From Cryobacterium algoritolerans (GTDB lineage: Bacteria; Actinomycetota; Actinomycetes; Actinomycetales; Microbacteriaceae): DNA of 64,000 nt. The stretch spans positions 1 through 64,000 of the forward strand of contig NZ_SOFP01000013.1 of the NCBI RefSeq assembly GCF_004402785.1, written 5' to 3'. Positions 34,671 to 44,321 of this stretch are shown here, one piece after another. Position numbers and translations under genes: made by a program. The notes under the pieces were generated by a model. It did no database searches. It was not told the origin of the DNA and saw nothing but the letters and a program-made list of their open reading frames with translations. Positions within the stretch are counted from its first letter, which is position 1. Each line of letters starts with the position of its first letter.

Positions 34671-36275
34671 CTACAGCGGGATGTTCCCGTGCTTCTTGGG
34701 CGGCAGGCTGGCGCGCTTGGTGCGCAGCGCGCGCAGGGCCTTCGTGATGGCAACCCTGGTCGTCGCCGGCTCGATGATGCCGTCCAGCTCGCCGCGCTCG
34801 GCCGCGAGGAACGGGCTGGCGACGTTGTAGGTGTATTCGTTGGCCAGCCGGGTGCGCACGGCCGCGACATCCTCATCGGCGGCCTCCGCCTTCTTGATCT
34901 CGGCCCGGTAGAGGATGTTCACGGCGCCCTGGCCGCCCATCACGGCGATCTCGGCGGTCGGCCAGGCGAGGTTGATGTCCGCGCCGAGCTGCTTGGAGCC
35001 CATCACGATGTAGGCGCCGCCGTAGGCCTTCCGCAGGATGACCGTGACCAGCGGGACGGTCGCCTCGGCGTAGGCGTAGAGCAGCTTGGCGCCGCGGCGG
35101 ATGATGCCGGTCCACTCCTGGTCGGTGCCCGGCAGGAAGCCGGGCACGTCGACCAGCGTGAGGATCGGGATCGAGAACGCGTCGCAGAAGCGCACGAACC
35201 GGGCGGCCTTCTCGCCGGCCGGGATGTTGAGCGTGCCGGCCATGGCGCTGGGCTGGTTGGCGACGATGCCGATCGAACGCCCCTCGACCCGGGCGAAACC
35301 GACGACGATGTTCGGGGCGAACAGCGGCTGCGTCTCCAGGAAGTCGCCGTGATCGACGATGTACTCGATCACTGTCTTGACGTCGTAGGGCTGGTTGGGA
35401 GAGTCGGGGATGATCGTGTTCAGCTTCAGGTCGGCATCCGTCGTCTCCAGCTCGATATCGCTGTCGAAGACGGGCAGTTCGGCCAGGTTGTTGTCCGGCA
35501 GGAAGCTCAGCAGGGTGCGGGCGTAGTCGAGCGCGTCGGGTTCGTCGCTGGCCAGATAGTGCGCCACCCCGGAGACCGTGTTGTGGGTGAGCGCGCCGCC
35601 GAGTTCCTCCATGCCGACGTCTTCGCCGGTGACGGTTTTGATCACGTCGGGGCCGGTGACGAACATCTGGCTGGTCTTGTCGACCATGATCACGAAGTCG
35701 GTCAGGGCGGGGGAGTACACGGCGCCGCCGGCCGCCGGGCCGCAGATGATCGAGATCTGGGGGATGACGCCGGACGCGGCCGTGTTGCGGCGGAAGATCT
35801 CGCCGTACTTGCCGAGGGCCACGACGCCCTCCTGGATGCGGGCCCCGCCGGAGTCGAGGATGCCGATGATCGGCACGCCGGTCTTCAGGGCGAGGTCCAT
35901 CACCTTGATGATCTTCTCGCCGGCAACCTCGCCGAGCGAACCGCCGAAGATGGTGAAGTCCTGCGAGTAGACGCAGACCTGGCGCCCGTGGATGGTGCCG
36001 GTTCCGGTGACGACGGCGTCGCCGTACGGCCGTTTCTTCTCCATGCCGAAGGCGTGCGTGCGGTGCCGTACGAATTCGTCGAGTTCGACGAACGAGCCCT
36101 GGTCGAGCAGCAGGTCGATTCGTTCCCGGGCCGTCATCTTGCCCTTGGCGTGCTGTTTTTCGATCGCCGCCTCTCCGCTGGCGGTCACGGCTTCGTGATA
36201 ACGCACCTTGAGGTCGGCGAGCTTTCCAGCCGTCGTGTACAGGTCGGGGCCCGCGAGGGGCGAGTTCTCAGTCAC
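34671..36275 (-). CDS. Acyl-CoA carboxylase beta subunit (carboxyltransferase)
   Basis: A 534-residue carboxyltransferase that moves CO2 from biotin to acetyl- or propionyl-CoA. The crotonase-like N-domain has [26 protein letters not shown] and [13 protein letters not shown] with [13 protein letters not shown] (first oxyanion Gly pair). The C-domain has [28 protein letters not shown], and ends NIPL, as in AccD5/PccB. Substrate choice (acetyl or propionyl) depends on one pocket residue that I did not assign. It is divergent from birA across a palindromic repeat, and followed closely by the epsilon gene. Confidence 0.95.
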   Translation of the reverse strand: MTENSPLAGPDLYTTAGKLADLKVRYHEAVTASGEAAIEKQHAKGKMTARERIDLLLDQGSFVELDEFVRHRTHAFGMEKKRPYGDAVVTGTGTIHGRQVCVYSQDFTIFGGSLGEVAGEKIIKVMDLALKTGVPIIGILDSGGARIQEGVVALGKYGEIFRRNTAASGVIPQISIICGPAAGGAVYSPALTDFVIMVDKTSQMFVTGPDVIKTVTGEDVGMEELGGALTHNTVSGVAHYLASDEPDALDYARTLLSFLPDNNLAELPVFDSDIELETTDADLKLNTIIPDSPNQPYDVKTVIEYIVDHGDFLETQPLFAPNIVVGFARVEGRSIGIVANQPSAMAGTLNIPAGEKAARFVRFCDAFSIPILTLVDVPGFLPGTDQEWTGIIRRGAKLLYAYAEATVPLVTVILRKAYGGAYIVMGSKQLGADINLAWPTAEIAVMGGQGAVNILYRAEIKKAEAADEDVAAVRTRLANEYTYNVASPFLAAERGELDGIIEPATTRVAITKALRALRTKRASLPPKKHGNIPL

Positions 36276-36369
36276 CGGTTCACTCTACCGGCCAACGGTT
36301 GTCCTCGACCGTTGACGAATCTGTACAAAGATGGGCCGGTTAGCTGGTTGGTTCCGCCCTCTTCCACTG

Positions 36370-36449
36370 GCATAACTCCTGCAAATCGGCCCCAAACCCG
36401 CCGAAATAGTCAATTCCGGCCGGATTCGGGAGAATTGCAGGAGTTATGC
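36370..36449. repeat. Palindrome-ended element, GCATNNCTCCTGCA family, copy 2
   Basis: An 80-bp element with perfect 15-bp terminal inverted repeats, GCATAACTCCTGCAA (36370-36384) and TTGCAGGAGTTATGC (36435-36449). It matches the ends of the element at 20498-20602. It lies in the divergent promoter region between the carboxylase beta gene and birA, ending 16 bases before the birA start, where its hairpin could influence initiation. Confidence 0.78.
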
Positions 36450-36465
36450 ACGGGAAGAGGTTCGC

Positions 36466-37308
36466 ATGGAGTTTCCGCTCAGCCGGGTCACCGGGGCACG
36501 GTTCGAGTATCTGGCCCAGGCCGGCTCGACCAACGATGTGCTCGTCGCCCACGCGACAGGGGCGGATGCCGCGGCCTGGCCCGACCTGTCGGTGGTCGTC
36601 ACCGACAACCAGACCCGGGGACGCGGCCGATTGGGGCGCACCTGGCTCGCCCCCACCGGCAAGTCGCTGGCCATCTCCGTGCTGCTCCGCCCGGTGCACG
36701 ACGGGGCCCCGCTCCCGGTCGACCACTTCGGTTGGTTCCCGCTGCTCGCCGGCACCGCGATGACCCGCGCCGTGCGCGAGGTGGTCGATGCGAGCGTGCC
36801 GGTCGCCGCGCCCGATCCCGACGACGGGAGCCCGGTGCACGAGGTCACCCTGAAATGGCCCAACGACGTGCTGATCGACGGCTACAAGGTGTCCGGCATC
36901 CTGTCCGAACTGCTGCCCGACGCCAGGGGGCTCGTCATCGGTACCGGCCTGAACGTGTCCCTCGACGAGCACGACCTGCCCACGCTCACATCCACCTCCC
37001 TGATGCTGGTCACCGGGTCGGCTCCCGACCCCGACGCCGTGCTCGCGCGGTACCTGACCGAGCTATGGGCTCTCACCGAGGCGTTCGTGACCGCGGGAGG
37101 TGACCCGGTGCGGAGCGGACTGCTCGCGGCCGTGCGGGAGGTTTGCGGAACGCTGGGTTCCCGGGTGCGCGTGCAACTGCCCGGCGGGGACGACCTGGTT
37201 GGAACCGCCATCGACCTCGATCGGGACGGCCGCCTCATCGTCGAGAACCAGGCAAACGGAGAGCTGCAGGCTGTCGCCGCCGGCGATGTGACCCACCTGA
37301 GGTATTAA
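36466..37308 (+). CDS. birA: Biotin-[acetyl-CoA-carboxylase] ligase
   Basis: A 280-residue biotin protein ligase that activates biotin with ATP and attaches it to the BCCP lysine of the carboxylase alpha subunit. Motifs are AGSTNDVL, the biotinyl-AMP loop TRGRGRLGRTW (about residues 50-60), LAISVLLRP, LKWPNDVLIDGYKVSGILSE and IGTGLNVS. There is no N-terminal DNA-binding domain, so it is a class I ligase and not the repressor type. It sits beside the carboxylase beta gene. Confidence 0.94.
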   Translation: MEFPLSRVTGARFEYLAQAGSTNDVLVAHATGADAAAWPDLSVVVTDNQTRGRGRLGRTWLAPTGKSLAISVLLRPVHDGAPLPVDHFGWFPLLAGTAMTRAVREVVDASVPVAAPDPDDGSPVHEVTLKWPNDVLIDGYKVSGILSELLPDARGLVIGTGLNVSLDEHDLPTLTSTSLMLVTGSAPDPDAVLARYLTELWALTEAFVTAGGDPVRSGLLAAVREVCGTLGSRVRVQLPGGDDLVGTAIDLDRDGRLIVENQANGELQAVAAGDVTHLRY

Positions 37309-37314
37309 TGGGGT

Positions 37315-37872
37315 ATGACGAAAGCAGCGGTGAACGGCCAGGACGAGGCGCCGAACTCGATCGAGCGCGTCGTCGCCGGGCTCCGGCCGCATGCCAGGGT
37401 CCTGTTCTGGCCGACCGTCGTGCTCGTCACGGTCTTCGGTGCCACCGGCTATTTCTACGGGTCGATGCCCGAGCCGTGGCAGAACACGGCCCTCGCCGCC
37501 GGTGCCGTCGCCGTTGTCGTCCTGCTCTGGCTGTTGCCGCTGGCAACCTGGCTGAACCGGCGCTACACGATCACCACTCGACGGATCATCTTCCGCCGGG
37601 GATTCTTCGTGCGCACCCGTCAGGAACTGCTGCACAGCCGCGGTTACGACGTGACCGTGCGCAAAACCTGGCTGCAGTCGCTCAGCGGGTCAGGCGACGT
37701 GCTCATCAACGCCGGTCTGGAGCATCCGCTCGTGCTCGCGGATGTGCCGAACGCCGACCTGGTCCAGCAGGTGTTGCATGACCTGATGGAGCAGTCTCAG
37801 ACCCTGATCGGGTCGAGGCGGCAAGTGCAGTCAGCGCTCGCTGACCAGGCGCCCGTGTGGCACGGTCGCTAG
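37315..37872 (+). CDS. PH-domain membrane protein
   Basis: A 185-residue protein. Two membrane spans (ARVLFWPTVVLVTVFGATGY and AAGAVAVVVLLWLLPLATWL) are followed by a bacterial PH-like domain (bPH2): RRYTITTRRIIFRRGFFV, then VTVRKTWLQSLSGSGDVLIN. The role is unknown. It follows birA by six bases, and its last 42 bases overlap the end of the convergent GtrA gene. Confidence 0.85.
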   Translation: MTKAAVNGQDEAPNSIERVVAGLRPHARVLFWPTVVLVTVFGATGYFYGSMPEPWQNTALAAGAVAVVVLLWLLPLATWLNRRYTITTRRIIFRRGFFVRTRQELLHSRGYDVTVRKTWLQSLSGSGDVLINAGLEHPLVLADVPNADLVQQVLHDLMEQSQTLIGSRRQVQSALADQAPVWHGR

Positions 37873-38358
37873 GCTGCCGGTGACGGGTGCGGGCACCGGG
37901 CTGCGGCGATGCGGGGCGAAGACCCAGTACCGGTAGAGCACGAACCGGAAGATCGCGCCGAGCAGCAGACCGATCACGTTCGAGGAGATGTTGTCGGCGA
38001 CGACGCTGGTGTGGCCGAGAATGTAATGGCTGAGCCAGAGGCAGGCCAGCCCGATGCCCATGCCGACCAGGCTGACGGCGAAGAACTCGATCCCCTCGCG
38101 CAGGGTCTGCTCCTGCCGGTTCTTGCCGAAGGTCCAATACCGGTTGCCGACCCAGTTGGCGAAGATGGCCAGGATGGTGGAGACAACCTTGGCGTAGATC
38201 GGCCCGGCATGCACGAGCTGCGGGTCGAACACCGTGGTGCGGAGCAGATTGAAAACGGTCACATCGACGGCGAAGCCGACGAGTCCGACCGCGCCGAACT
38301 TGCCGACCTGGACCATGAAGGCCATCAGTCGTGCTGGATTCGTCGTTGTTGTCGGCAT
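37831..38358 (-). CDS. GtrA-family membrane protein
   Basis: A 175-residue protein with four membrane spans, the GtrA family fold linked to transfer of lipid-linked sugars across the membrane. Visible landmarks are VGKFGAVGLVGFAVDVTVFN, the family motif AIFANWVGNRYWTF, IEFFAVSLVGMGIGLACLWL, and FRFVLYRYWVFAP. The last 42 bases overlap the convergent PH-domain gene. It is divergent from purK. Confidence 0.88.
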   Translation of the reverse strand: MPTTTTNPARLMAFMVQVGKFGAVGLVGFAVDVTVFNLLRTTVFDPQLVHAGPIYAKVVSTILAIFANWVGNRYWTFGKNRQEQTLREGIEFFAVSLVGMGIGLACLWLSHYILGHTSVVADNISSNVIGLLLGAIFRFVLYRYWVFAPHRRSPVPAPVTGSLATVPHGRLVSER

Positions 38359-38451
38359 ACGTCCGTCCGCTCGATGGGTGAGGATAGAAGGGCAGGATTA
38401 GAAGTCTACGGCGCAGCCCAGCCCCCAGCCTGAGAGAAGCCGTATCGAAGA

Positions 38452-39618
38452 ATGAACGCTCGCACAGGAATTGGTGAACAGATGAATACGACTGTCGGCG
38501 TTATCGGCGGCGGCCAGCTGGCCAGGATGATGATTCCGGCAGCGGTCAATCTCGGCATCGACATCCGGGTGCTGGCCGAGAACGAGGGGATGTCTGCCGG
38601 GCTGGCCGCGTTCGCGGTCGGCGACTACCGCGACCGAGAGGTCGTCCTCGCCTTCGCCGAGACCGTCGACGTGGTCACCTTCGACCACGAACACGTTCCG
38701 CAGGAGATCCTCCGCGAACTCGTTGCCCGGGGCGTCGCCGTGCACCCTGGACCCGACGCGCTCGCCTACGCGCAGGACAAGCTGCTGATGCGGGAACGCC
38801 TGACCGAGCTGGGACTGCCGGTGCCGGACTGGGCACGGGTGGAGAACTCCGCCGAACTGGGCGTCTTCCTCGCCGGGCACGGTGGCCGCGCGGTCGTCAA
38901 GACCGCCCGCGGCGGCTACGACGGCAAGGGCGTGCGGCTCGTCTCGCACGAGCACGGCGCCGACGACTGGTTCCCCGCCCTCGCCGAAGACGGCAATGAC
39001 GGCGCGCTGCTGGTGGAAGAACTCGTCGATTTCCGGCGGGAGCTGGCCCAGCAGATTGCCAGGCGCCCCTCCGGTGAGATCGCGGTGTGGCCCGTCGTTG
39101 AGACCGTGCAGAAAGATGGGGTGTGTGCGGAGGTGATCGCGCCCGCGCCCCTGTCCGCCGGTCGGCTCGCCGAGCGGGCCGCCGACATCGCCGTCAAGGT
39201 GGCCGACGGTATCGGCGTGACCGGGATGCTCGCCGTCGAGCTCTTCGAGACGACGGACGGGCGGCTCCTGATCAACGAACTGGCGATGCGCCCGCACAAC
39301 AGCGGCCACTGGTCGATCGAGGGGTCGACGACGAGCCAGTTCGAGCAGCACCTTCGCGCGGTGCTCGACCTGCCGCTCGGTGCGACCACGACCAGGGACC
39401 CGTGGTCGGTGATGGTGAACATCATCGGCGGACCGGTGGGAGGGACACTGTTCGAGCGGTATCCCGCGGCCCTCGCGGAGCATCCGTCGGCGAAGGTGCA
39501 CAACTACGGCAAGGATCCGCGGCCCGGCCGGAAGGTCGGCCACGTGACCGTCGGAGGGTCCGATCTGGACGAAGTCGTGTACGAGGCGCGAGCCACTGCG
39601 GCGGTTTTTCAGGACTGA
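38452..39618 (+). CDS. purK: 5-(carboxyamino)imidazole ribonucleotide synthase
   Basis: A 388-residue ATP-grasp enzyme that makes N5-CAIR from AIR, bicarbonate and ATP in purine synthesis. Motifs are [42 protein letters not shown] and [20 protein letters not shown]. The first ATG is 38452; ATG 38482, ten codons in and close to the conserved first strand, may be the real start. purE follows after 17 bases, so they form an operon. Confidence 0.95.
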   Translation: MNARTGIGEQMNTTVGVIGGGQLARMMIPAAVNLGIDIRVLAENEGMSAGLAAFAVGDYRDREVVLAFAETVDVVTFDHEHVPQEILRELVARGVAVHPGPDALAYAQDKLLMRERLTELGLPVPDWARVENSAELGVFLAGHGGRAVVKTARGGYDGKGVRLVSHEHGADDWFPALAEDGNDGALLVEELVDFRRELAQQIARRPSGEIAVWPVVETVQKDGVCAEVIAPAPLSAGRLAERAADIAVKVADGIGVTGMLAVELFETTDGRLLINELAMRPHNSGHWSIEGSTTSQFEQHLRAVLDLPLGATTTRDPWSVMVNIIGGPVGGTLFERYPAALAEHPSAKVHNYGKDPRPGRKVGHVTVGGSDLDEVVYEARATAAVFQD

Positions 39619-39635
39619 GCCATAAGATCGACTCC

Positions 39636-40172
39636 GTGCCAGAGAACTCCCTACCCCAGCCCGCCCCGTCGGAGATCTCCGTGACCCCGCTTGTCGGCGT
39701 GGTCATGGGCTCCGATTCCGACTGGCCGGTGATGAGCGACGCCGCGCAGCTGCTGCGCGACTTCGGGGTGCCCTGCGAGGTGCAAGTGGTCTCCGCTCAC
39801 CGCACGCCGGAGAAGATGATCGCCTACGGCAAGAGCGCGCACGAGCGGGGGCTGCGGGTGATCATCGCCGGAGCCGGCGGTGCGGCGCATCTGCCTGGCA
39901 TGCTGGCCGCCGTGACCACCCTTCCCGTCGTCGGTGTGCCGGTTCCCCTCGGCAGGCTCGACGGCCTTGACTCCCTCCTGTCGATCGTGCAGATGCCGGC
40001 CGGAGTCCCCGTCGCTACCGTGTCGATCGGCGGCGCGCGCAACGCGGGCCTGATCGCCGTGAAGATCCTGGCAACCCACGATGACTCCCTCCGGGTGAAA
40101 CTCGAGGACTACGCCGAGATGCTCGCCGCGCAGGTCGAGAAGAAGAATTCGGACCTCCAAGCCAAACTATGA
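39636..40172 (+). CDS. purE: N5-carboxyaminoimidazole ribonucleotide mutase
   Basis: A 178-residue class I PurE that converts N5-CAIR to CAIR. Motifs are [28 protein letters not shown] and [19 protein letters not shown] 39636 gives a short Pro/Ser-rich leader; GTG 39681, with GGAG six bases before it, would start directly at the first strand ([12 protein letters not shown]). It lies between purK and an LCP gene whose ATG overlaps its stop. Confidence 0.94.
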   Translation: MPENSLPQPAPSEISVTPLVGVVMGSDSDWPVMSDAAQLLRDFGVPCEVQVVSAHRTPEKMIAYGKSAHERGLRVIIAGAGGAAHLPGMLAAVTTLPVVGVPVPLGRLDGLDSLLSIVQMPAGVPVATVSIGGARNAGLIAVKILATHDDSLRVKLEDYAEMLAAQVEKKNSDLQAKL

Positions 40173-41530
40173 CGAGTGCAAGCAGCCCGATCCGGCACCC
40201 GAATGTCGGCTCAGAACGGATCATGACCACGCGGGCCTGGTGGCTCGTCCTGCTCAATTTCGTGCTGCCCGGCTCGGTGCAGGTGCTGGCCGGCAGCCGC
40301 CGCCTCGGACGGTTCGGCCTCCGGGCCACGTTCACCCTCCTCTTCCTCGCCGTCGCCGCCGGCGTGGTCTACCTGCTCTGGCCCGAGGTGATCCTCACCG
40401 CGCTGACGAACACAATCGGGCTGTGGGCCGCCGCCGCGCTCCTCGTTTTCTACGCCGTGGTCTGGTCCATCCTCACCATGGACACGCTGCGCCTCGTTCG
40501 CCTGGTCAAGGCGGGCCCGAAGGCCCGGCCGCTGATCGCCGCGTTCGCGACCGTGCTCATGGTCGGCGTCGTCGGCACCGCCGGCTACGGCGCCTACGTC
40601 GCCACCACCGCCAGCGACTTCCTCTCCTCCGTCTTCATCGCCGGGCCGACCGAACCCCCGGTCAACGGCCGGTACAACATCATGCTGCTCGGCGGCGACG
40701 CCGGCCCCGACCGCGCTGGGCTGCGGCCTGACAGCATCTCGGTGGTCAGCATCGATGCCGCGAGCGGCCAGGCCAGCATGATCGGGCTGCCCCGCAACCT
40801 CGTGGACGTCCCGTTCTCCCCCGGGCCACTTGCCGATCTGTACCCGAAGGGGTACGGCGCCATCGACGGCTGCGAGGTCGACGCCTGCATGCTCAACTCC
40901 ATCTACACCGAGGTCGAGCTGAAGAGTCCGAAGATGTACCCGAAGGCGATCACCGCGGGTAGCGAGCCGGGTATCGAGGGAATGCGGGATGCCGCGCAGG
41001 GCGTGACCGGGCTGACCATCCAGTATTACGTCCTGATCGACATGCAGGGCTTCGCCCAGCTGGTGGACGCCCTCGGCGGGGTCGACATCACCGTGGACCA
41101 CCGGGTGCCCGTGCACACCGACGACACCTTCACCGAGGTGTTGTTCTGGTTCGAGCCCGGCCGGCAGCACATGGACGGCTACCACGCGCTCTGGTACGCC
41201 CGCTCCCGCCACGGCACCAGCGACTACGACCGGATGGTGCGCCAGCGGCAAATGCAGGAGGCCATCCTGGCCCAGGCGAGCCCGGCGAACGTGCTCACCA
41301 AGTTCCAGGCCGTGGCGAAGGCCGGGTCCCAGGTGGTCAAGACGGACATCCCCCAGGGCATGCTCGGCTACTTCGTGAACCTCGCCTCGAAGTCGAAGGC
41401 CCTGCCGATCAAGTCGGTCGAGCTGATCCCGGACAACAACGTCGACCCGGAGAACCCCGACTACGGCGTGATTCGCGACCTGATCGCGACCTCCCTCGCC
41501 CCGCCGCCGTCGGCGACCCCGGTGCCGTAG
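40169..41530 (+). CDS. LytR-CpsA-Psr (LCP) family glycopolymer ligase
   Basis: A 453-residue membrane enzyme. Three N-terminal hydrophobic segments precede an extracellular LCP domain. Landmarks are [20 protein letters not shown], the strand [13 protein letters not shown] with the conserved Arg, [20 protein letters not shown], and [20 protein letters not shown] with the conserved Arg/Asp residues. LCP enzymes transfer undecaprenyl-linked glycopolymers to peptidoglycan, which fits the rhamnan-type locus that begins downstream. ATG 40169 overlaps the purE stop. It converges on the GT4 gene with a 33-base gap. Confidence 0.9.
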   Translation: MTSASSPIRHPNVGSERIMTTRAWWLVLLNFVLPGSVQVLAGSRRLGRFGLRATFTLLFLAVAAGVVYLLWPEVILTALTNTIGLWAAAALLVFYAVVWSILTMDTLRLVRLVKAGPKARPLIAAFATVLMVGVVGTAGYGAYVATTASDFLSSVFIAGPTEPPVNGRYNIMLLGGDAGPDRAGLRPDSISVVSIDAASGQASMIGLPRNLVDVPFSPGPLADLYPKGYGAIDGCEVDACMLNSIYTEVELKSPKMYPKAITAGSEPGIEGMRDAAQGVTGLTIQYYVLIDMQGFAQLVDALGGVDITVDHRVPVHTDDTFTEVLFWFEPGRQHMDGYHALWYARSRHGTSDYDRMVRQRQMQEAILAQASPANVLTKFQAVAKAGSQVVKTDIPQGMLGYFVNLASKSKALPIKSVELIPDNNVDPENPDYGVIRDLIATSLAPPPSATPVP

Positions 41531-41563
41531 CAGCCCGGTCTCGTCAGGACCGAGCCGCGGCGG

Positions 41564-42709
41564 CTACAGGTCGGCGTGCAACTGCCAGACCCGCTCCGCG
41601 GCGTCGCGCCAGCTGAAGGCCCTGGCCCGGTCGCTGCCGACGATGCTCAGCCGGCTCGCCAGGGCCTGATCGCCCAGGATTCGGTTCAGTGCGGCGCCGA
41701 GACGTTCGGGATAGCCGCGAGCATCCTCCCGCTCCACGACCAGTCCGGCCTCTCCGCCGGCCTCGACCAGCGCAGGCGCGTCGGAATGGATCACCGGAGT
41801 GCCCAGATGGAAGGCCTGGATGATCGGGAGGGCGAAGCCCTCCTCGAGGCTCGGGAAGACGAGCACTGACGCCCGGGCGATGACCACGGCGAGCTGCTCG
41901 TCGGTGAGGCCGATCATCGACCGCACCCGGCCGGGCGCGAGGCCGGCCTCGTCGGCGACCGACGACAGGTCCAGCTCGCCCCACGAATCGGGCCCGACGA
42001 CGATGAGCGGCAGGTCGGGGGCGGCGGGCAGGCCGAGAGCGGTGATCAGGGCAGTGACGCCCTTGCGGGGCTCCAGGGTGCCCACGGTCACGATGTACTC
42101 CGACGGCAGCGCCAGCGCGGCGGCAAGCGCCTCGGTGGCGGACGAGTTCGAGGGTAGGCGGAAACCGCTGCCGACGCCGCCGCCGATGACCCGGATGCGA
42201 TCGCCGAGGTCTACGATCTCGCCGAGCTGGGTGGCGACCGCGTGGCTGGGCACCACGACAGCGTCGGCGTGCTTGCGGGCGCGCTTGAGCATGGCCTTGG
42301 TCCAGGCGACGGTCGTCGGTGTCAGGGCCTCCGGATGTGTCCACGCCAGAACGTCGTGCACGGTCACCGCGATCTGGGTGCCGTCCTCGACGATGCTGTG
42401 TTTTCGCAGGGGGGCGAGGAGCGCCGGGGCGTGGATCATCCCGGAGCCGGAGGACCCCGCGAGGCCCAGCTGCCAAGCCGCCGCGAGTTCGCGCCGGGGG
42501 AGCGTCGTCTTGTGCAGGCTCGCCAGTCCGGGCAGTGCAGCTTCGAGCTCGGCGTAGTGCTCGGCCGAGCTCGCCGAAACGATACCCTCAACCTCGCAGT
42601 TCGCCGGCGCAGTTGCGATGAGTGCCCGGGTCAGTTCCTCGGTGTAACGCCCGACCCCTCCGGGGACGGGTGCGACCATCTGGTCGACGATTACCCGCAG
42701 TGTGGTCAT
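41564..42709 (-). CDS. GT4-family glycosyltransferase
   Basis: A 381-residue GT-B enzyme. It starts MTTLRVIVDQMVAPVPGGVG with the glycine loop, then VTVHDVLAWTHPEAL; in the C-domain YIVTVGTLEPRKGV is the donor phosphate region, and LVFPSLEEGFALPIIQAFHL is the E-x7-E motif. RmlD-linked GT4 enzymes of this type are often rhamnosyl- or mannosyltransferases; the donor is not certain. ATG 42709 overlaps the rmlD stop by four bases and has GAGGAG just before it. The longer frame upstream runs into rmlD and is rejected. Confidence 0.88.
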   Translation of the reverse strand: MTTLRVIVDQMVAPVPGGVGRYTEELTRALIATAPANCEVEGIVSASSAEHYAELEAALPGLASLHKTTLPRRELAAAWQLGLAGSSGSGMIHAPALLAPLRKHSIVEDGTQIAVTVHDVLAWTHPEALTPTTVAWTKAMLKRARKHADAVVVPSHAVATQLGEIVDLGDRIRVIGGGVGSGFRLPSNSSATEALAAALALPSEYIVTVGTLEPRKGVTALITALGLPAAPDLPLIVVGPDSWGELDLSSVADEAGLAPGRVRSMIGLTDEQLAVVIARASVLVFPSLEEGFALPIIQAFHLGTPVIHSDAPALVEAGGEAGLVVEREDARGYPERLGAALNRILGDQALASRLSIVGSDRARAFSWRDAAERVWQLHADL

Positions 42710-43557
42710 TTCTCCTCGAAGATCCCCTGGGCCGTGGCGTCGGCGAGGGCCTCGCGCCAGTCCCGCATCGGCGCGAGCCCGGCGGACCGCCAGGTGTCGT
42801 GCCCGAGCACGGAATACGCCGGGCGCGGGGCCGGCCGAACGAACAGCGAGCTGTCGGTGGGCGTAACCCGGGCCGGATCGAGGCCCGCGCCGGCGAACAC
42901 CGCCTGGGCGAAACCGAACCAACTGGTCACGCCCGAGTTGGTACCGTGGTAAATACCGGCGGGCGCCTTCGAGTCGAGCAGCGCCACGATCTGCTTGGCC
43001 AGGTCAGCGGTCCAGGTGGGCTGGCCCACCTGGTCGTCGACGACGCTGAGAGTGTCCCGCGCCGCGGCGAGCTTCAGCATGGTCTTCGGGAAATTCGGTC
43101 CGTGCTCGCCGTAGAGCCACGCGGTGCGCACGATATAGCTGCCGGTCGGGTGCGTGGAGAGCACGAAGGCCTCCCCGGCCGCCTTGGTGCGGCCGTAGGC
43201 CGAGAGAGGGTCGATCGGGGTGTCCTCGCCGTAGGGCTCGGTCGCATTCCCGTCGAACACATAGTCAGTGGAGATCTGCACCAGTCTGGCGCCGGTTGCG
43301 GCGGCGGCCAGCGCCAGATTGTGCGGGCCGGTCGCGTTGATCGCGTAGGCGGCGTCCTCGTTGGTCTCGGCGTCGTCGACCTTCGTGTACGCGGCCGCGT
43401 TGATGATCGCGTCGTAGCCATCGACGGCTTCGAGCACGGCGCTCAGGTCGGTGATGTCCAGATCGGCGTGACCGAGCGCGGTCACGTCGCGGCCGGCCAG
43501 GGCGACCTGCAGGTCGCGGCCCAGCATCCCGGCCGCTCCGGTGATCAGATACTTCAT
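42706..43557 (-). CDS. rmlD: dTDP-4-dehydrorhamnose reductase
   Basis: A 283-residue NAD(P)H reductase that makes dTDP-L-rhamnose in the last of four steps. The nucleotide loop is YLITGAAGMLGRDLQVAL. The catalytic Tyr-Lys is in LSAYGRTKAAGEAFV; VQISTDYVFDGNATEPYGED is the family segment. Other genes of the pathway are rmlB at 44322-45308, rmlC at 46513-47121 and rmlA at 47124-47987. It forms an operon with the GT4 gene. Confidence 0.95.
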   Translation of the reverse strand: MKYLITGAAGMLGRDLQVALAGRDVTALGHADLDITDLSAVLEAVDGYDAIINAAAYTKVDDAETNEDAAYAINATGPHNLALAAAATGARLVQISTDYVFDGNATEPYGEDTPIDPLSAYGRTKAAGEAFVLSTHPTGSYIVRTAWLYGEHGPNFPKTMLKLAAARDTLSVVDDQVGQPTWTADLAKQIVALLDSKAPAGIYHGTNSGVTSWFGFAQAVFAGAGLDPARVTPTDSSLFVRPAPRPAYSVLGHDTWRSAGLAPMRDWREALADATAQGIFEEK

Positions 43558-43593
43558 GTGTTCCCCTAAATCGGTACTGCTAAACGGATGCTG

Positions 43594-43995
43594 CTAAACG
43601 GTGACAATTTCCGGCCCACCCAAGTCTGCCAGGACGGCAAAATCCGCGTCCTGGGTGAACACGGGCAAGTGGTGTGCGAGGGCGGTCGCGGCGATCCACA
43701 ATTCGTTCACGTTTATCCGTCTCCCATTCTCGCGAAGTTTCTGTCGCAGCCGCGCCCAGTGTGCCGCGACTTCGCCATCCACGTTCAGCACCTGGGCAAC
43801 AGAGACGGTTTCAAGTGTCAAGAGCCGCGACGCGCGCGAGTCGGCGTCGGTAGCCGCGTGAACGCCCGCGAGGAGTTCACCGAGGGTGACGGCGCTGACG
43901 AACTGTTCGATCGGAAGTATTTCAATGCTGCGGAGGCGGTTCGTCTCCAGCCCGACGAACACGCTGGTGTCGATCAGGCCGCGGGTAGCGGTCAC
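43594..43995 (-). CDS. PIN-domain toxin, VapC-like
   Basis: A 133-residue PIN-domain ribonuclease. The metal-binding acidic residues are Asp9 (GLIDTSVFVG), Glu40 (VTLGELLAGV), Glu98 region (NVNELWIAATA) and Asp116/Asp118 (FTQDADFAVL). The start is GTG 43995, which overlaps the stop of the antitoxin gene by four bases, the usual order antitoxin then toxin. It lies between rmlD and rmlB with the same orientation. Confidence 0.9.
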   Translation of the reverse strand: MTATRGLIDTSVFVGLETNRLRSIEILPIEQFVSAVTLGELLAGVHAATDADSRASRLLTLETVSVAQVLNVDGEVAAHWARLRQKLRENGRRINVNELWIAATALAHHLPVFTQDADFAVLADLGGPEIVTV

Positions 43996-44249
43996 GTGAT
44001 GGGACCCAGGTCGTCGGTCGTCTCGTCGGGCTCTTCGTGTTCGCAGTACTCCGCGATGGGATCTCCGGGCCGCCGCACGAGCCTGAGCATGTCTTCTCGT
44101 GTCAGGAATGGCTTCTTCGGTGTCACGATAGGGGTGAGCGTCGCCACCGGCACGCCGTTGGAGGTGATCGTCACCTCTTCACCATTTCGGGCACGCTCGA
44201 TGATCTCCGCGGTGTGATTGCGGAGGTCGCGAATCGGAACAAAACTCAT
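43992..44249 (-). CDS. Antitoxin of the Phd/YefM family, VapB-like
   Basis: An 85-residue antitoxin. The N-terminal DNA-binding part is SFVPIRDLRNHTAEIIERAR, followed by NGEEVTITSNGVPVATLTPI, the Phd/YefM signature. The acidic C-terminus (CEHEEPDETTDD) would bind and block the PIN toxin encoded next. ATG 44249 is chosen because family similarity starts exactly there; the frame is open further upstream. It probably represses its own promoter. Confidence 0.9.
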   Translation of the reverse strand: MSFVPIRDLRNHTAEIIERARNGEEVTITSNGVPVATLTPIVTPKKPFLTREDMLRLVRRPGDPIAEYCEHEEPDETTDDLGPIT

Positions 44250-44321
44250 GGCACCAGTGTAGCCGCGTGTAGCACGCTGTAGGCGAGAGGGACCAACCTG
44301 CCCGGCCCGCCCAATCACGGT

